Assembly (NCBI RefSeq): GCF_964019385.1
Contig: NC_088643.1
Span: 50,225,395-50,289,394 of the forward strand
Length of the DNA stretch: 64,000 nucleotides
Reading direction: 5' to 3'
From: Sycon ciliatum
Lineage: Eukaryota; Porifera; Calcarea; Leucosolenida; Sycettidae
Below are positions 13,246 through 32,544 of this stretch, piece after piece. The notes beneath the pieces are model-generated. The model saw only the letters and a list, made by a program, of their open reading frames with translations, had not been told where the DNA came from and ran no database searches. A program made the translations under genes and the position numbers. Position 1 is the first letter of the stretch. Each line of letters opens with the position of its first letter.

Positions 13246-13678
13246 AGGGAGTGGTGCTTTCTTGCAGGTTTGCCGAGTCGAAGGTTCGATGGACTTCTCG
13301 TGTGCTCTGGATGGCAGTCGTGAGTCAGTCAAGTGTCAAGTAAAGTCGGCGGAATAGCGCGAGCTCTGGTGTGGGGAGCAAACCCTTTCTTACAAATCAT
13401 CGCCGAAGTCGCAACCACTACTTCGTATTGTTGTGCCCAGCGCGGGCTTGCGACTAGTTGGTTTGGAGGTGACAGCGTTGCGAATGACCGAGGGTCCTCA
13501 ACGTCTGGTCTCACCGTCCAGGAGCGACACTGACTCACGCTGCTATCTGGTGTTCACGAGGTGTTTGTCGCGCTGGAAATGGAGCGTCTCTGTAAGTTTG
13601 TATCCCTGGTGATGTTTGTGCCTGGAGAGCACTATATAAGTGGTGCTCTTCAGGCACAATCTTCCTCAGCCTACTCAA

Positions 13679-13724
13679 GCTCAACTGATGAGGGGTGAAT
13701 TCCCCGAAACACTGTGTATTGAGC
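13679..13724 (+). ncRNA. Hammerhead ribozyme (type I), unit 3
   Basis: A third identical copy, 479 bases after unit 2, with core CTGATGA at 13,685-13,691. The following partial unit stops before the ribozyme, so the array holds three ribozymes. Confidence 0.9.
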
Positions 13725-14987
13725 AGGGAGTGGTGCTTTCTTGCAGGTTTGCCGAGTCGAAGGTTCGATGGACTTCTCGTGTGCTCTGGATGGCAGTCGT
13801 GAGTCAGTCAAGTGTCAAGTAAAGTCGGCGGAATAGCGCGAGCTCTGGTGTGGGGAGCAAACCCTTTCTTACAAATCATTGCCGAAGTCGCAACCACTAC
13901 TTAGTGATATTTTACTGGATAAAATACGTTTTGCTTTTGATATTTCGTACCAATATCACTGTAGCCGATATATTCTTATATCCGGTCACTCTATAGCCGA
14001 TACAGACTGTATACTGGAAGGCTCTTGCGGAGCCGGAAAGCTCAGCCTGGCCATGGCTGGATCATAACTATTCCAAAACATTTGACCCACCCAATTCGTG
14101 AAGACTGACAGGTTTTTCCGAACTTTTTCTAACTTTTTCATCAATAATGTTCTCATCTCCTGCCAGGTATCCCACGTGAAATCCCGATGTTCCAGTCCAG
14201 TCTTGCAGCATGCAGCAGCGCTGGATTCTAGCCTCTAGACTAATCTAACCAGGCCTACCAATTAATTACATTGGGTAGAGGCATGCTCTTGTGCATGATG
14301 ATCAAGGGTACATTTCATTTTACAAAATTAATATCGAGAATGGCTTGTTCAGGTCTAATTCAAAGTTGGAAACAACGTTTTCCGCCAGAAACGGTATGCG
14401 GTTTATCTTCTGTCTCAGTACCTCAGTGACTTTGATGTGCTCAAGTCAGCGTACTCTTTTATACACCCATACTCACAGCTGGGGTGGTTGAGGCCGCCCC
14501 ACTTTTTCGGCCGTTTTTTTGTTTTTTTTTGGAGCACACTGCAACAAAGCGCGATGATCGCAGCTCAGCCCAAACGTGGCAAATAAAGAAGAATCCTTGT
14601 CCCCGATTGTGGTTTAATGCAGAATGAAAAAAGTCTTTCATTGCACTACAACACACTGAAATGGCACCAAATGCCTGGAAATGCTTGCAAATTTGCTTCA
14701 ATTTGCCGATTTGGCTTCAATTTTTGAAATTTTCCCGGGGGAGGATAATGAAGAACCCATGTTCCCAATCGTAGCGTCTTCTCGGTTTGTTGCAAAATCA
14801 AAAAGTCTTTCGTTGTAGTTAAACTGAAATGGCACCAAATGCCCGGAAATGCTTGCAATTGGCTTCAATTTTTGAAAATTTTCCCCAAAAGGGTAACCTC
14901 GGACCCCCCTTCCAGGGCCGCCCACCTCCAAAGTCGGTGCGACGTGCCTGGTAAGGATCCACACACGCGCACACACCCACACACACC

Positions 14988-17900
14988 TGTCCTGTCCTGT
15001 CCTGTAGAGTCACTGCCGCAAAAGGGTCACGTGATCCCATCACTGGGAAACTTGAGAAGAGAGAGAGAGAGAGGACACGACGCTCGATGACGCTCCAGGT
15101 GCACGGGTAGTCGCATCCGCTTGCCGCATATGCACACGTGCTGGAAGGCTGAGCGCTCCTCTGCTGTTGGTCTATGCGCCACCCTTGAACAGCGATGCCT
15201 TCCCCGTCCCCGGACACCGCGAAAGCAGCGACCACACCTGTCACAATGCGCGGCACAACATCCCTCCGCCGGTGCCGTCGCTCCGGTAGTTCCAGGTGGC
15301 ACTGCGGCATCCACCGTTGAGGCACACACATGCCGGACCAAGCCACCGCGGCTTCTCAGCCACCGCCCACACCGCCCGCACTGACTGGCGCCCCGCTGCT
15401 CAGACACAGGCTGCGCACGCTCCTCCAGACACTTATGCCGAGCCATGTCTCCTTTCCGTGCAAAATCCCGTCCGCATACCGTACATACCACTCGGGGCGG
15501 AGGCTCAGGCACATTGTCAGGCTCTTGGTAGGTGCTGCGCCACTCCGCGCGAGACTCACATGCAACATCATACCATGATGCCTCCACGCCACGGGCACGT
15601 AGATCTCGGACAGCACAGTCCTTCCATCTGCGGCGTGGGCCATGTGCTGGGCGACGCTGCAAGAAGGAGCCAAACAGTACCTGTTTTGGGATGCGGTTGT
15701 CCGGCATCCGCGCCACATGCCCCAACCACTCCAACCGCCGATGTGCAATTTTGTCTTTAATCGTCTCGGAGTCTCCCCAGCGCACCAGCAGCTCTTCGTT
15801 GGTGATGTGTTCGTCCCACATCCGGCTTCGAGAGACCCGGAGGATGGATCGGATGCACCTCATGCTGAAGGTTGAGAGCTTCTGCAGGTCATGCTGAAGG
15901 GGCGTCCAGCACTCAGAGCCATACAACAGCAGGGACAGAACGCAAGCATTGAATACGCACCGCTTGGTGTGCATCAGCAGATGTGGATTGGAGAATACAG
16001 ACTTCCGAAGAGCACCGCAGGCCCTGGAGGCTTGGGCAATCCTTGCGGCGATGTCCCGGGACGAACGGCAACCGCTGTCCACTACAGAACCGAGGTATTT
16101 GAAATGCGGTACGCATTCCACCTCCGCTTGACCAAGTTGGAGGGGAGCGCGGTCAGTAAGCGTGATGCCGGGGCCAACAACTACAAACTGAGTCTTCGTT
16201 GCACTGATGGTCAAGCCGAATCCCGACGCCACCTCGTGAAGACAGCACAATGCTGCCCCCGCTCCAGACCGAGTCGTAGCGAATAAACAAGAGTCGTCAG
16301 CAAACTGGGAATCTGTTAGGCAATGGTGTTGGTCGTCACGGCGGGGTTTACGGTATAAATCGCTGTTGTATGCTGAGCGGAGCTCGAAGCCAACCCCGTC
16401 AACTCTCCTGGCGCGGTGTTGCCACTGGGTCATCACGGCCCACATAAAGATAATAAAAAGGACCGGCGCCATAGAGCACCCCCGGCGAAGACCATTGCCA
16501 ATGCTGAACGGGTCTGATAATATGTTGTTGAACTGCACCGATGCTGACATGGGGTCGTGGAACGACCGGATGATGTTGATAAGCTTTTCTGGTACTCCCG
16601 CACGGCCGAGGACCTGCCACAGACACCCCCTGGGCACTGAATCATAGGCCTTCTTCAGGTCGATAAACACAAAAAATCCCTTGGCCTGATGTTCGATTGA
16701 CTTTTCCATGAGCTGTCGGACGGTGAAGATCATGTCAGAGCAGCCACGCCCTCGCCGGAACCCGCATTGGGACTCAGGGAGGAATTCCTCTGCGACTACC
16801 TGCAGCCTTCTCTGAAGGACACCCGCCAAGACCTTGCCGACCACATCCAGCAACGCAATGCCCCGCCAATTGTCGCACTGCGACAAATCTCCCTTCTTTG
16901 GAATGGGGATGAGGGTAGCATCCGCCCACTCCCGCGGAACGCTGCCATCTCGCCACACATCTCCAAACAGCTCCATGAGCTTGTTGTTGAGCTCCTCGCC
17001 ACCGAACTTTAGCAACTCTGGCTGTATCCTCGATGAACCAGCAGCGGTGCCATTGCGAAGTCGAGAAATGGCCTTGGAGATCTCATGCATGGTTGGTGGT
17101 TCCTCAAGGCTCGACACTACAGGTCGCTGCTCAACGCAAGCCATGATATCGGGGTTGTACGAGCTCTCTGGGTTCAGGACAGATGTGAAATGCCTCTGGA
17201 ACCGCTTGCATTGATCCTCAGTCGACTGGCACAGGTTTCCATTCTCGTCCTTAATGGCGGAAGTCTTGCACGGAGTTAATCCCTCACATGCAGCGTGGAT
17301 AGCATGAACGCATTTCCAGACGACTGCCCCGTTGAAGCGCGCCTCTGTTGCCTCCTGTGCCTTATTCAAAATCCAAGCCTCTTTGGCATTTACAACGGCT
17401 GCGCGCGCCTGCGATCGAGCAGCCCCGAAGCTGGCCCAATACGTGTCGCCCCTCTGCTGACCGTGGGCAAGCCACTCCGCGTAGCACTCATTGCGGGCGC
17501 GCAGAAGGGGCTGTATGGTTGCAGAGTTGTCATCATACCAGTCGGCCTGACGGAGTTCGCTCGGGCCCAATACATCAGCGGCTGTGGCAACCACGGTATT
17601 GCGCACATGGGTCCACTTCTCCCCAATGCTACCATCGCTGCTCCAGCAATCTCGCAATCCAGCAGATAAAGCGGCACGATACTTGTCCGCGGTGGTCACG
17701 CAGCGCGGGGGGCGACGTCCCACATCGTTGACGTCTTGTAACGTGGATGCGCAGGAATCCGATTGATCATGCTCGGCCACCGCCTTACTCCGCAGCTTGC
17801 CGACATTAAATCGGCGCCCCCGGCTCGCTCCACGTCGGGCAACCCCCACCGGGCGATGCGGGAACTCAAAGACTATACAAAGCAGCTGGTGGTCACTGCC

Positions 17901-19027
17901 ACACTCAGCACCACGAACAACGCGCACGTCCCTGCAAAATCGCCGATGATCCTGACGCATCAAGATATAGTCGATGCAGTGCCACTGCAGAGAGCCGGGG
18001 TGCTGCCACGTCCGCTTGAAGATATCCCGCTTGGGGAACCAGGTGTTGCAGATCCACAAATTATTTATTGCTGCAAACGACAGTAGCTCATCTCCAGAGG
18101 AATTCAACTGTCCAAAACCATGCATGCCGCGCACACCACTCCAGCCATCGTCAGCTGTTCCTGAACCCACACGGGCGTTGAAGTCTCCAAGCAGAATACA
18201 GCAGTCCCTGTCAGGAACGCCAGCTATTACCTCCTGCAACTGTTCGTAAAACTGATTTTTGCTGGCACGCGGAGCTGCATAAGTCGGAGCATACGCACTG
18301 ACTACCGTCACCCATGCGACTTCTCCCCCACGCAGGGCGAATTTGAGACGTGCAGTGACAAGACGAGGGCCCACAGTCCGCCAGACCGAACCACCATTCT
18401 TCCACGCGTCTGTTGCAAATTTATTGAGTGCCAGGGCGACTCCTTCTCCTCGTCTGTTGCCCGGAGCTCCATCGCCAGGCACGGGGCGACCCGAACACAA
18501 GATAGTAAAACCGTCAACGACATAAATGTCATCGCCGAACCAGTGTGTCTCCTGCAATCCAGCCGCCGCCACGCTCAACCTGCGCAGCTCGGCAGCAACA
18601 CGATGACATTTCTTGTCCTCTGCTACTCGGCCAGAAACGCTCGCCGTAGCTACGCCGCCACTCCTTTCCACAAGGGAGCGAACATTCCACGACCCAAACG
18701 TCAAGCAGCGCCGTCCCTCTCTCCCACTCTTCTCCCTCTCCTTGACGTACTTCATAGCTTTTCGGAGCTGGATGGAGATATTCCACTCGGGGGCTCGTCA
18801 CACCACCGCGAGTGGCGACTTCGGGCGCAGCAAGAGGTGGCGGTATCAAAAAAACTCGCCTCGTCCTCCTGCTACGTGGCTCCCGTCGTCGGCAGCTCAC
18901 TGTCTACGTACTGGCCCTGGAGACAACCCTCAAGGGGTCGCTCCAGGCCTCTCTTTCGCCCAAAAGTACTCGAAAAACAAGAAAAAGTCAGGAGCAGAAA
19001 AATTTCAAACTGCCTCCTTGGGCAGCT

Positions 19028-19033
<6 letters not shown>
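14988..19033 (-). mobile_element. Full-length non-LTR retrotransposon inserted in (GT)n
   Basis: A 4.05 kb element with a 5' UTR of about 280 bases, a single 1242-codon ORF and a short 3' UTR that ends in ACAGG repeats running into a GT tract. Both ends abut GT/CA repeat: CA repeat at 19,034-19,070 beside the 5' end and CA-rich sequence at 14,957-14,987 beside the 3' end. The left arm has the uninterrupted repeat at 1441-1508. No poly-A tail is seen. The same 3' terminus (GGCAGTG, then TC, ACAGG and CAGG, GTGTG) is present at 4490-4690 and about 21,285. Confidence 0.9.
15027..18755 (-). CDS. Non-LTR retrotransposon polyprotein: APE endonuclease, reverse transcriptase, zinc fingers
   Basis: An intact 1242-residue ORF with no frameshift or stop. 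The N-terminal apurinic-type endonuclease shows GSWNVRSL (about 21-28), QETHW, LLGDFNARVG, IDYILMR and SDHQLL, so its catalytic residues are present. A linker of about 300 residues is followed by a reverse transcriptase with QCGFRRGRG, FIDLKKAYD, NGLRRGCSMAPVLF and the catalytic FADD. A thumb/connection region follows (YGSECW, RRLEWLGHVARM). The C-terminus is an array of four fingers: three of the form C-x2-C-x12-H-x-C (CTVCGRDF...RHKC, CGRCGRWL...RHVC, CDRCGRCF...RHRC) and one CICGKRM...RHRASC. There is no separate ORF1. The element would nick target DNA and copy its RNA by target-primed reverse transcription. I cannot assign the clade. The intact frame suggests recent activity. Confidence 0.93.
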   Translation of the reverse strand: MKYVKEREKSGREGRRCLTFGSWNVRSLVERSGGVATASVSGRVAEDKKCHRVAAELRRLSVAAAGLQETHWFGDDIYVVDGFTILCSGRPVPGDGAPGNRRGEGVALALNKFATDAWKNGGSVWRTVGPRLVTARLKFALRGGEVAWVTVVSAYAPTYAAPRASKNQFYEQLQEVIAGVPDRDCCILLGDFNARVGSGTADDGWSGVRGMHGFGQLNSSGDELLSFAAINNLWICNTWFPKRDIFKRTWQHPGSLQWHCIDYILMRQDHRRFCRDVRVVRGAECGSDHQLLCIVFEFPHRPVGVARRGASRGRRFNVGKLRSKAVAEHDQSDSCASTLQDVNDVGRRPPRCVTTADKYRAALSAGLRDCWSSDGSIGEKWTHVRNTVVATAADVLGPSELRQADWYDDNSATIQPLLRARNECYAEWLAHGQQRGDTYWASFGAARSQARAAVVNAKEAWILNKAQEATEARFNGAVVWKCVHAIHAACEGLTPCKTSAIKDENGNLCQSTEDQCKRFQRHFTSVLNPESSYNPDIMACVEQRPVVSSLEEPPTMHEISKAISRLRNGTAAGSSRIQPELLKFGGEELNNKLMELFGDVWRDGSVPREWADATLIPIPKKGDLSQCDNWRGIALLDVVGKVLAGVLQRRLQVVAEEFLPESQCGFRRGRGCSDMIFTVRQLMEKSIEHQAKGFFVFIDLKKAYDSVPRGCLWQVLGRAGVPEKLINIIRSFHDPMSASVQFNNILSDPFSIGNGLRRGCSMAPVLFIIFMWAVMTQWQHRARRVDGVGFELRSAYNSDLYRKPRRDDQHHCLTDSQFADDSCLFATTRSGAGAALCCLHEVASGFGLTISATKTQFVVVGPGITLTDRAPLQLGQAEVECVPHFKYLGSVVDSGCRSSRDIAARIAQASRACGALRKSVFSNPHLLMHTKRCVFNACVLSLLLYGSECWTPLQHDLQKLSTFSMRCIRSILRVSRSRMWDEHITNEELLVRWGDSETIKDKIAHRRLEWLGHVARMPDNRIPKQVLFGSFLQRRPAHGPRRRWKDCAVRDLRARGVEASWYDVACESRAEWRSTYQEPDNVPEPPPRVVCTVCGRDFARKGDMARHKCLEERAQPVSEQRGASQCGRCGRWLRSRGGLVRHVCASTVDAAVPPGTTGATAPAEGCCAAHCDRCGRCFRGVRGRGRHRCSRVAHRPTAEERSAFQHVCICGKRMRLPVHLERHRASCPLSLSLLKFPSDGIT

Positions 19034-19069
<36 letters not shown>

Positions 19070-19070
19070 G
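19034..19070. repeat. (CA)n at the LINE 5' junction
   Basis: The remaining half of the target microsatellite, adjoining the element's 5' end (GCAGTAAGCTGCC on the minus strand) and continuing into the arm sequence AAGCACACCTTGACC. Confidence 0.9.
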
Positions 19071-19672
19071 CACACCTTGACCTTGACCTTGATCTTGCCC
19101 ATTGCGTACGCAATGATAGCGAATGTCGGAAAGTTCAAGTGAGAACACGAGCGCAGAACTTGGCATGTCATTTCAGGTCTCCTGGTCGACGAAACGGGCG
19201 TCCACAGACACAGAGAAGAGGATCAGGAGCGGGCTGTGGTGGTGGAGTGCTACTCGCAACTCTCAAGCCAGGTGGTCACACACACCTTTGGACCTTTGGA
19301 TGCCCATTGCTCCGTGCAATGATAGCATCAGGAGTTGCAGTATTTCCTGTGGCGAGTTAGATCGTTGGGCCGACGGAAGTCCCTGCCACAGCCGGTCGGG
19401 GACGATTGCACATGAGGCGCCAGTCTCGTCTGTCCTGTGCCAAGTCGCACCAGTCACCTGTCACGCACTGAGCACTCAGATCAGCAGCGGCGATGTCCCT
19501 CCAACTTTTCTTGGGACCATGTCTGGGCCTTGTGTTGAGTCCCTCGGCAAACAGAATGCGCTTGGGGAGACGAGAACACACACACACCTCAGACCTCACC
19601 TTAGACATGCCCATCGCAGAAGCGATGATAGCGAACAGCTATGTTAGACATAGCAACTTGTGCTGGGATTAC
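19071..19672 (-). pseudogene. Mirror copies of the nested LINE tails
   Basis: Right-arm counterparts of the three tails at 772-1440, with hairpins at 19,100-19,115 (loop GTAC), 19,305-19,321 (loop TCCGT as read on +) and 19,612-19,627 (loop AGAA as read on +). The finger frames are present but diverged by substitutions and stops relative to the left arm. The stems are intact in both arms. Confidence 0.75.
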
Positions 19673-19673
19673 A

Positions 19674-19707
<34 letters not shown>

Positions 19708-20352
19708 TGGTTGGTGTCCTTGGCAGTAGCCTGGTGATAATATTCCCTGGTTCCGACTGCACAGCCCCCCCCCCCCCTCTGGCTTCATGCCGGGTCTGGA
19801 ACCCACTGCAGACACAGAAAACAAATAACACTAGTGAGTGACATTATGGGCCTATCGACCAGCTACACTGTACTGTGGTTAGCCAGAGTTGTACTAGATC
19901 CAATTTTACCCAAAACTCGCGTTATCAATACTAGACTCCTGGCCTCAACGAGTTCAAACACTAAACTCAGAGGGCAGACTCTCACTGCTCAAGTTTTGCT
20001 TGTGTTACTTCAGGACCAATGGCACCGTAGCCACAGCAAAGATCATAGCTACGTAGGACTGTACTCGTTTTCTAATCAATGGCACATTTTTGAAAACTTG
20101 ACAAAATATCACGGCGAGAGTACCTGTACCGCTTCCAGCCTCATGCCATGATATCGAAGGAATTGGTTCCGCCCCGGTACTTTATGAAGTATAGGGCTGG
20201 AAGTTGTACGAGTTAGTCACCGTGGCTTCTACACACATCTGCTGGGATGACGTAATGATCTCCCCCCCCCCCCTCTCTATAAATAATATTATTGTCATGC
20301 TACATCCTATAAATTAATTAATTGTGGTCTCTAACTCTCTATTGTAACTTTT

Positions 20353-20484
20353 AGGAAACTTCACTTCTCAACTCCAAATTCCGAAAACGGTCTCTTCACT
20401 GCGATTTGTTGTAATGTAAATTTGAATTTTAATCGCAGTGAAGAGACCGTTTTTGGAGTTTGGAGTTGAGAAGTGAAGTTTCCT
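20353..20484. mobile_element. Small fold-back MITE
   Basis: A 53-bp left arm (AGGAAACTTCACTTCTC... to ACTGCGAT) and an almost perfect inverted right arm (20,432-20,484) are separated by 26 bases. The total is about 132 bp with no coding capacity. It lies between the giant repeat and the lectin exon. Confidence 0.85.
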
Positions 20485-20613
20485 AAATTTGTAAATGGCT
20501 GTGTTGGAGTTTGCGGACAATTAGAAAACCTCTATTGTACCAGTAAAACTAATTCAGTTGGGTCTTGGAGGTTAGTTTACATCAGTTTGTGTGTTGCTAT
20601 TGACTTTGCACAG

Positions 20614-30098
<9,485 letters not shown>

Positions 30099-31110
30099 GG
30101 ATTGGCAGTGGTCTTGTCATAAATGAAAACTGCACAATCTGCCTCTGCAAAAGCACTGATTTTCTGCTGCTCCGGCCATTGTTGGGACGGGAAAATTTAA
30201 TGATGGGTAATAATGCAAAGTGAGTTTTCTCCAGTTTTGGTATGCCTGCTTGTAGCTATTGCACATGCGCATCTCTACGTTTGAGGTACACTGATGCACC
30301 ACAAATCTAGTTTGTATGGACACTCGACCACGCACATGATTTTGTACTCTTCACCCTGTATTTCTTCTCCAAAGATCGTTTTAAAAATGCTGAATCCATA
30401 ATTATACTGACATTGAATGATGTCCTTGCTTTTGTCACCTGCGCGCGTGCTTTGTCGAGACCATTTGCCATTGCTTCGAACTGTGATCAAGACTGTCCGA
30501 TGTCATTCTCACCTGCTAAACTTCTTAAGGACTGACATCAATATGGAGGTTTGGATCGGCATCAGCATACAAATGGAACGTCTACTTCGGTACTTTGAAG
30601 TATAATGTAAAGCAGTCACACAGTGACAACTGTCCAACCAAGTCTCCAGTCTTACTTGCTATCACTCGTACAGTCGTAGTTTCCTTCTACAAATGACTCA
30701 TCCCACATCACAACTAGCTCTATCACCAAGAGTGCATAACCCCAAGAGTGTGCAACTCCTAGTCTCCGAGCTATGCGTGCCGTCTGCTGCGCGCTGGCTG
30801 CATTACATTGAGACAATGATGATCCAGCTGCCTGGATTTGAGTTTTCCTACGGTTTAGCTTATACAATCTCACGTGCAACACTGTAAGTTCAAAGGCAGC
30901 GCCTATGCGTGACGGATCACCACACACAAAAGCAACAGCATCGTCCAAAGTCTCCAAGGAAAGCGGATTTCGAAGCTGGAAACTGTAGCAGATCAATAAT
31001 GACGCAATGGCACACATTCCGTGGCTACGTAATGCAGGCAAAGCCCCGCGCCAGACCCCGTATGCAGAGTTGCATACTCCTGTGGTTATGTACTCTCACT
31101 CTTCTTCTAG
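30099..31110. other. 3' flank of the lectin receptor gene
   Basis: It probably includes the 3' UTR (the coding frame ends at 30,098). A minus-strand frame of 129 residues (30,652-31,041) is open but has no recognisable domain, and I do not call it a gene. Confidence 0.4.
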
Positions 31111-31310
31111 CATAATGTCTTAATGATAATACTACATAGGTCAGTGAAGAAATAATGTCTTAATGATAATACTACATAGGTCAGTGAAGAAATAATGTCT
31201 TAATGATAATACTACATAGGTCAGTGAAGAAATAATGTCTTAATGATAATACTACATAGGTCAGTGAAGAAATAATGTCTTAATGATAATACTACATATA
31301 TGGTCAGTGA
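31111..31310. repeat. 40-bp minisatellite, five copies
   Basis: The unit TCAGTGAAGAAATAATGTCT and its continuation TAATGATAATACTACATAGG repeats at an exact 40-base period (31,141, 31,181, 31,221, 31,261). The copies are almost identical. Confidence 0.95.
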
Positions 31311-32544
31311 AGAAAGAGGATGGGGCATGTGCAGAGCAGAGCAGCAGTGCAGGCTCAGCACTACACCTGGCATCCTGCCCGTGACCAGCCATCACACCTA
31401 TCTGTAACATGTACATGTACCGGTATGTGCCTTCCAGCAAACAACATTGCGCTGAGCGTTCATGCACTATTTTACGACTTGTAGGTGCCACCTGACTTGC
31501 TATAATTATATAATAATTATACTTTTTGGAAGATGCGCCATTATGTTTCCCCCCTTTTTTTGCTACAACAGGGTGAAGTTCACTATCTGCTAGCCATTCT
31601 ACATTATCAACCTTCACTGGCGAGATCCTGATGATCGAAACAGCTGCTGTCTGAAGGAGCAGAGTACCAACTGAAGTGTCGTTTTGCTGATGGTGTGCAG
31701 TGGCAACGTGTTGAAGTCGGCCGAAGAGCGCAGCGGTGTGGTGTGGTGGTTGATAAGAATACAATTATTATTTTTTTATGAATATAGTCCACTGTCATGC
31801 CAGTCTGTACAGTGTTGGGTGGTTAGTCCACTGTCCAGTCCACTGTACAATGCAGAGTCTGGATAAGTTACTAAGGATAATCTCCCAGTGATTGCGTCGT
31901 AGCAATAAACTCTGAGTAGAGACTGACTGGGATTTCCACTGGACCCTATGATATTATTATGTGTGAACACAATGAATTCTTCGCTTTGTACCAGCTTTAT
32001 AATTTGTAATGTTCTGAGAATTCGCAAACTCCATTGCAGCCGTTTATTTTACACCTTTAAAACTAGGGGTGACATGATTACACTTTTCAACTATCGGTTA
32101 ACCTACCCTTGTACCGATTCGATTATCGAGTATGATATCGATTATGATATCGATTACTGCATCCTAGAAATCGTCGCGCCAGACCAGAACAAAGTATGCC
32201 GTGTTGACACATACACATGTACAATATACACACGCATATGCAGATAAACCGCGTACTCTTACACAGTGCAGTGGCACATCACATATGCGGGTGCAGACAG
32301 TCATTTATTTATTTATTTGTTTTCACAGCCCTACTGGAAAACATATGGATAACAAAAGAAACGAGGAAAAGAACAAAGTACAGTATCTAGTAGTGCCGAA
32401 CATGACATTCTTTTGATTCTTGCCGACTTTTTTTAGAATCGCGTAATCGAAACAGACAGCGTAATCGAAATCGTTTCGTTGTAATGATCGATTAGACGGA
32501 TAATCAATATAATCATTTCAGCCCTATAATTAAAACAATCTTTC

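Larger units (their letters stand above)
12371..13902 (+). repeat. 479-bp tandem repeat (3 full units plus a partial)
   Basis: The period is exactly 479 bp: identical motifs occur at 12,375, 12,854 and 13,333, with a partial fourth unit from about 13,808 to 13,902. The units differ at only a few positions (for example GGTGTTC/GGTATTC and CCGGTG/CTGGTG), which implies recent amplification. Each full unit contains a TATATAAG box and, about 40 bases further on, a complete hammerhead ribozyme. The 60-70 residue frames open in each unit on both strands show no domain and differ from one another only as the DNA does. Confidence 0.95.
11897..14009. mobile_element. TA-flanked element carrying the hammerhead satellite
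   Basis: Perfect 19-bp terminal inverted repeats CAGTCTGTATCGGCTATAG (11,897-11,915 and 13,991-14,009) are flanked by a TA duplication (11,895-11,896 and 14,010-14,011). The left arm has the empty site with a single TA at about 2450. CAGT ends plus TA duplication are typical of Tc1/mariner-type elements, but no transposase is encoded. The subterminal parts are AT-rich and repeat TATCACTATAGCCGATA several times. The middle is the 479-bp tandem array. Confidence 0.85.
10510..20273. repeat. Right arm of the giant inverted repeat
   Basis: Reverse complement of the left arm, interrupted by two insertions absent from the left arm: the TA-flanked element at 11,897-14,009 and the LINE at about 14,988-19,033. 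It ends at the poly-C tract near 20,262-20,273, about 340 bases before the first visible exon of the lectin receptor gene. Confidence 0.9.

Noticed and set aside
12305-13822. Repeated 60-69 residue frames in each 479-bp unit on both strands
   Set aside because: They repeat only because the DNA repeats. No domain, and the ribozyme explains conservation of the unit better.
18529-18900. A possible ORF1 upstream of the LINE ORF
   Set aside because: It overlaps the start of the main ORF in another frame and shows no coiled coil or zinc knuckle. The element is better read as having one ORF.
30652-31041. 129-residue minus-strand frame
   Set aside because: No domain, no splice partner, and composition typical of a chance frame.
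31111-31310. 40-bp repeats as a CRISPR array
   Set aside because: The copies are directly adjacent with no variable spacers, in a eukaryotic genome. It is a minisatellite.
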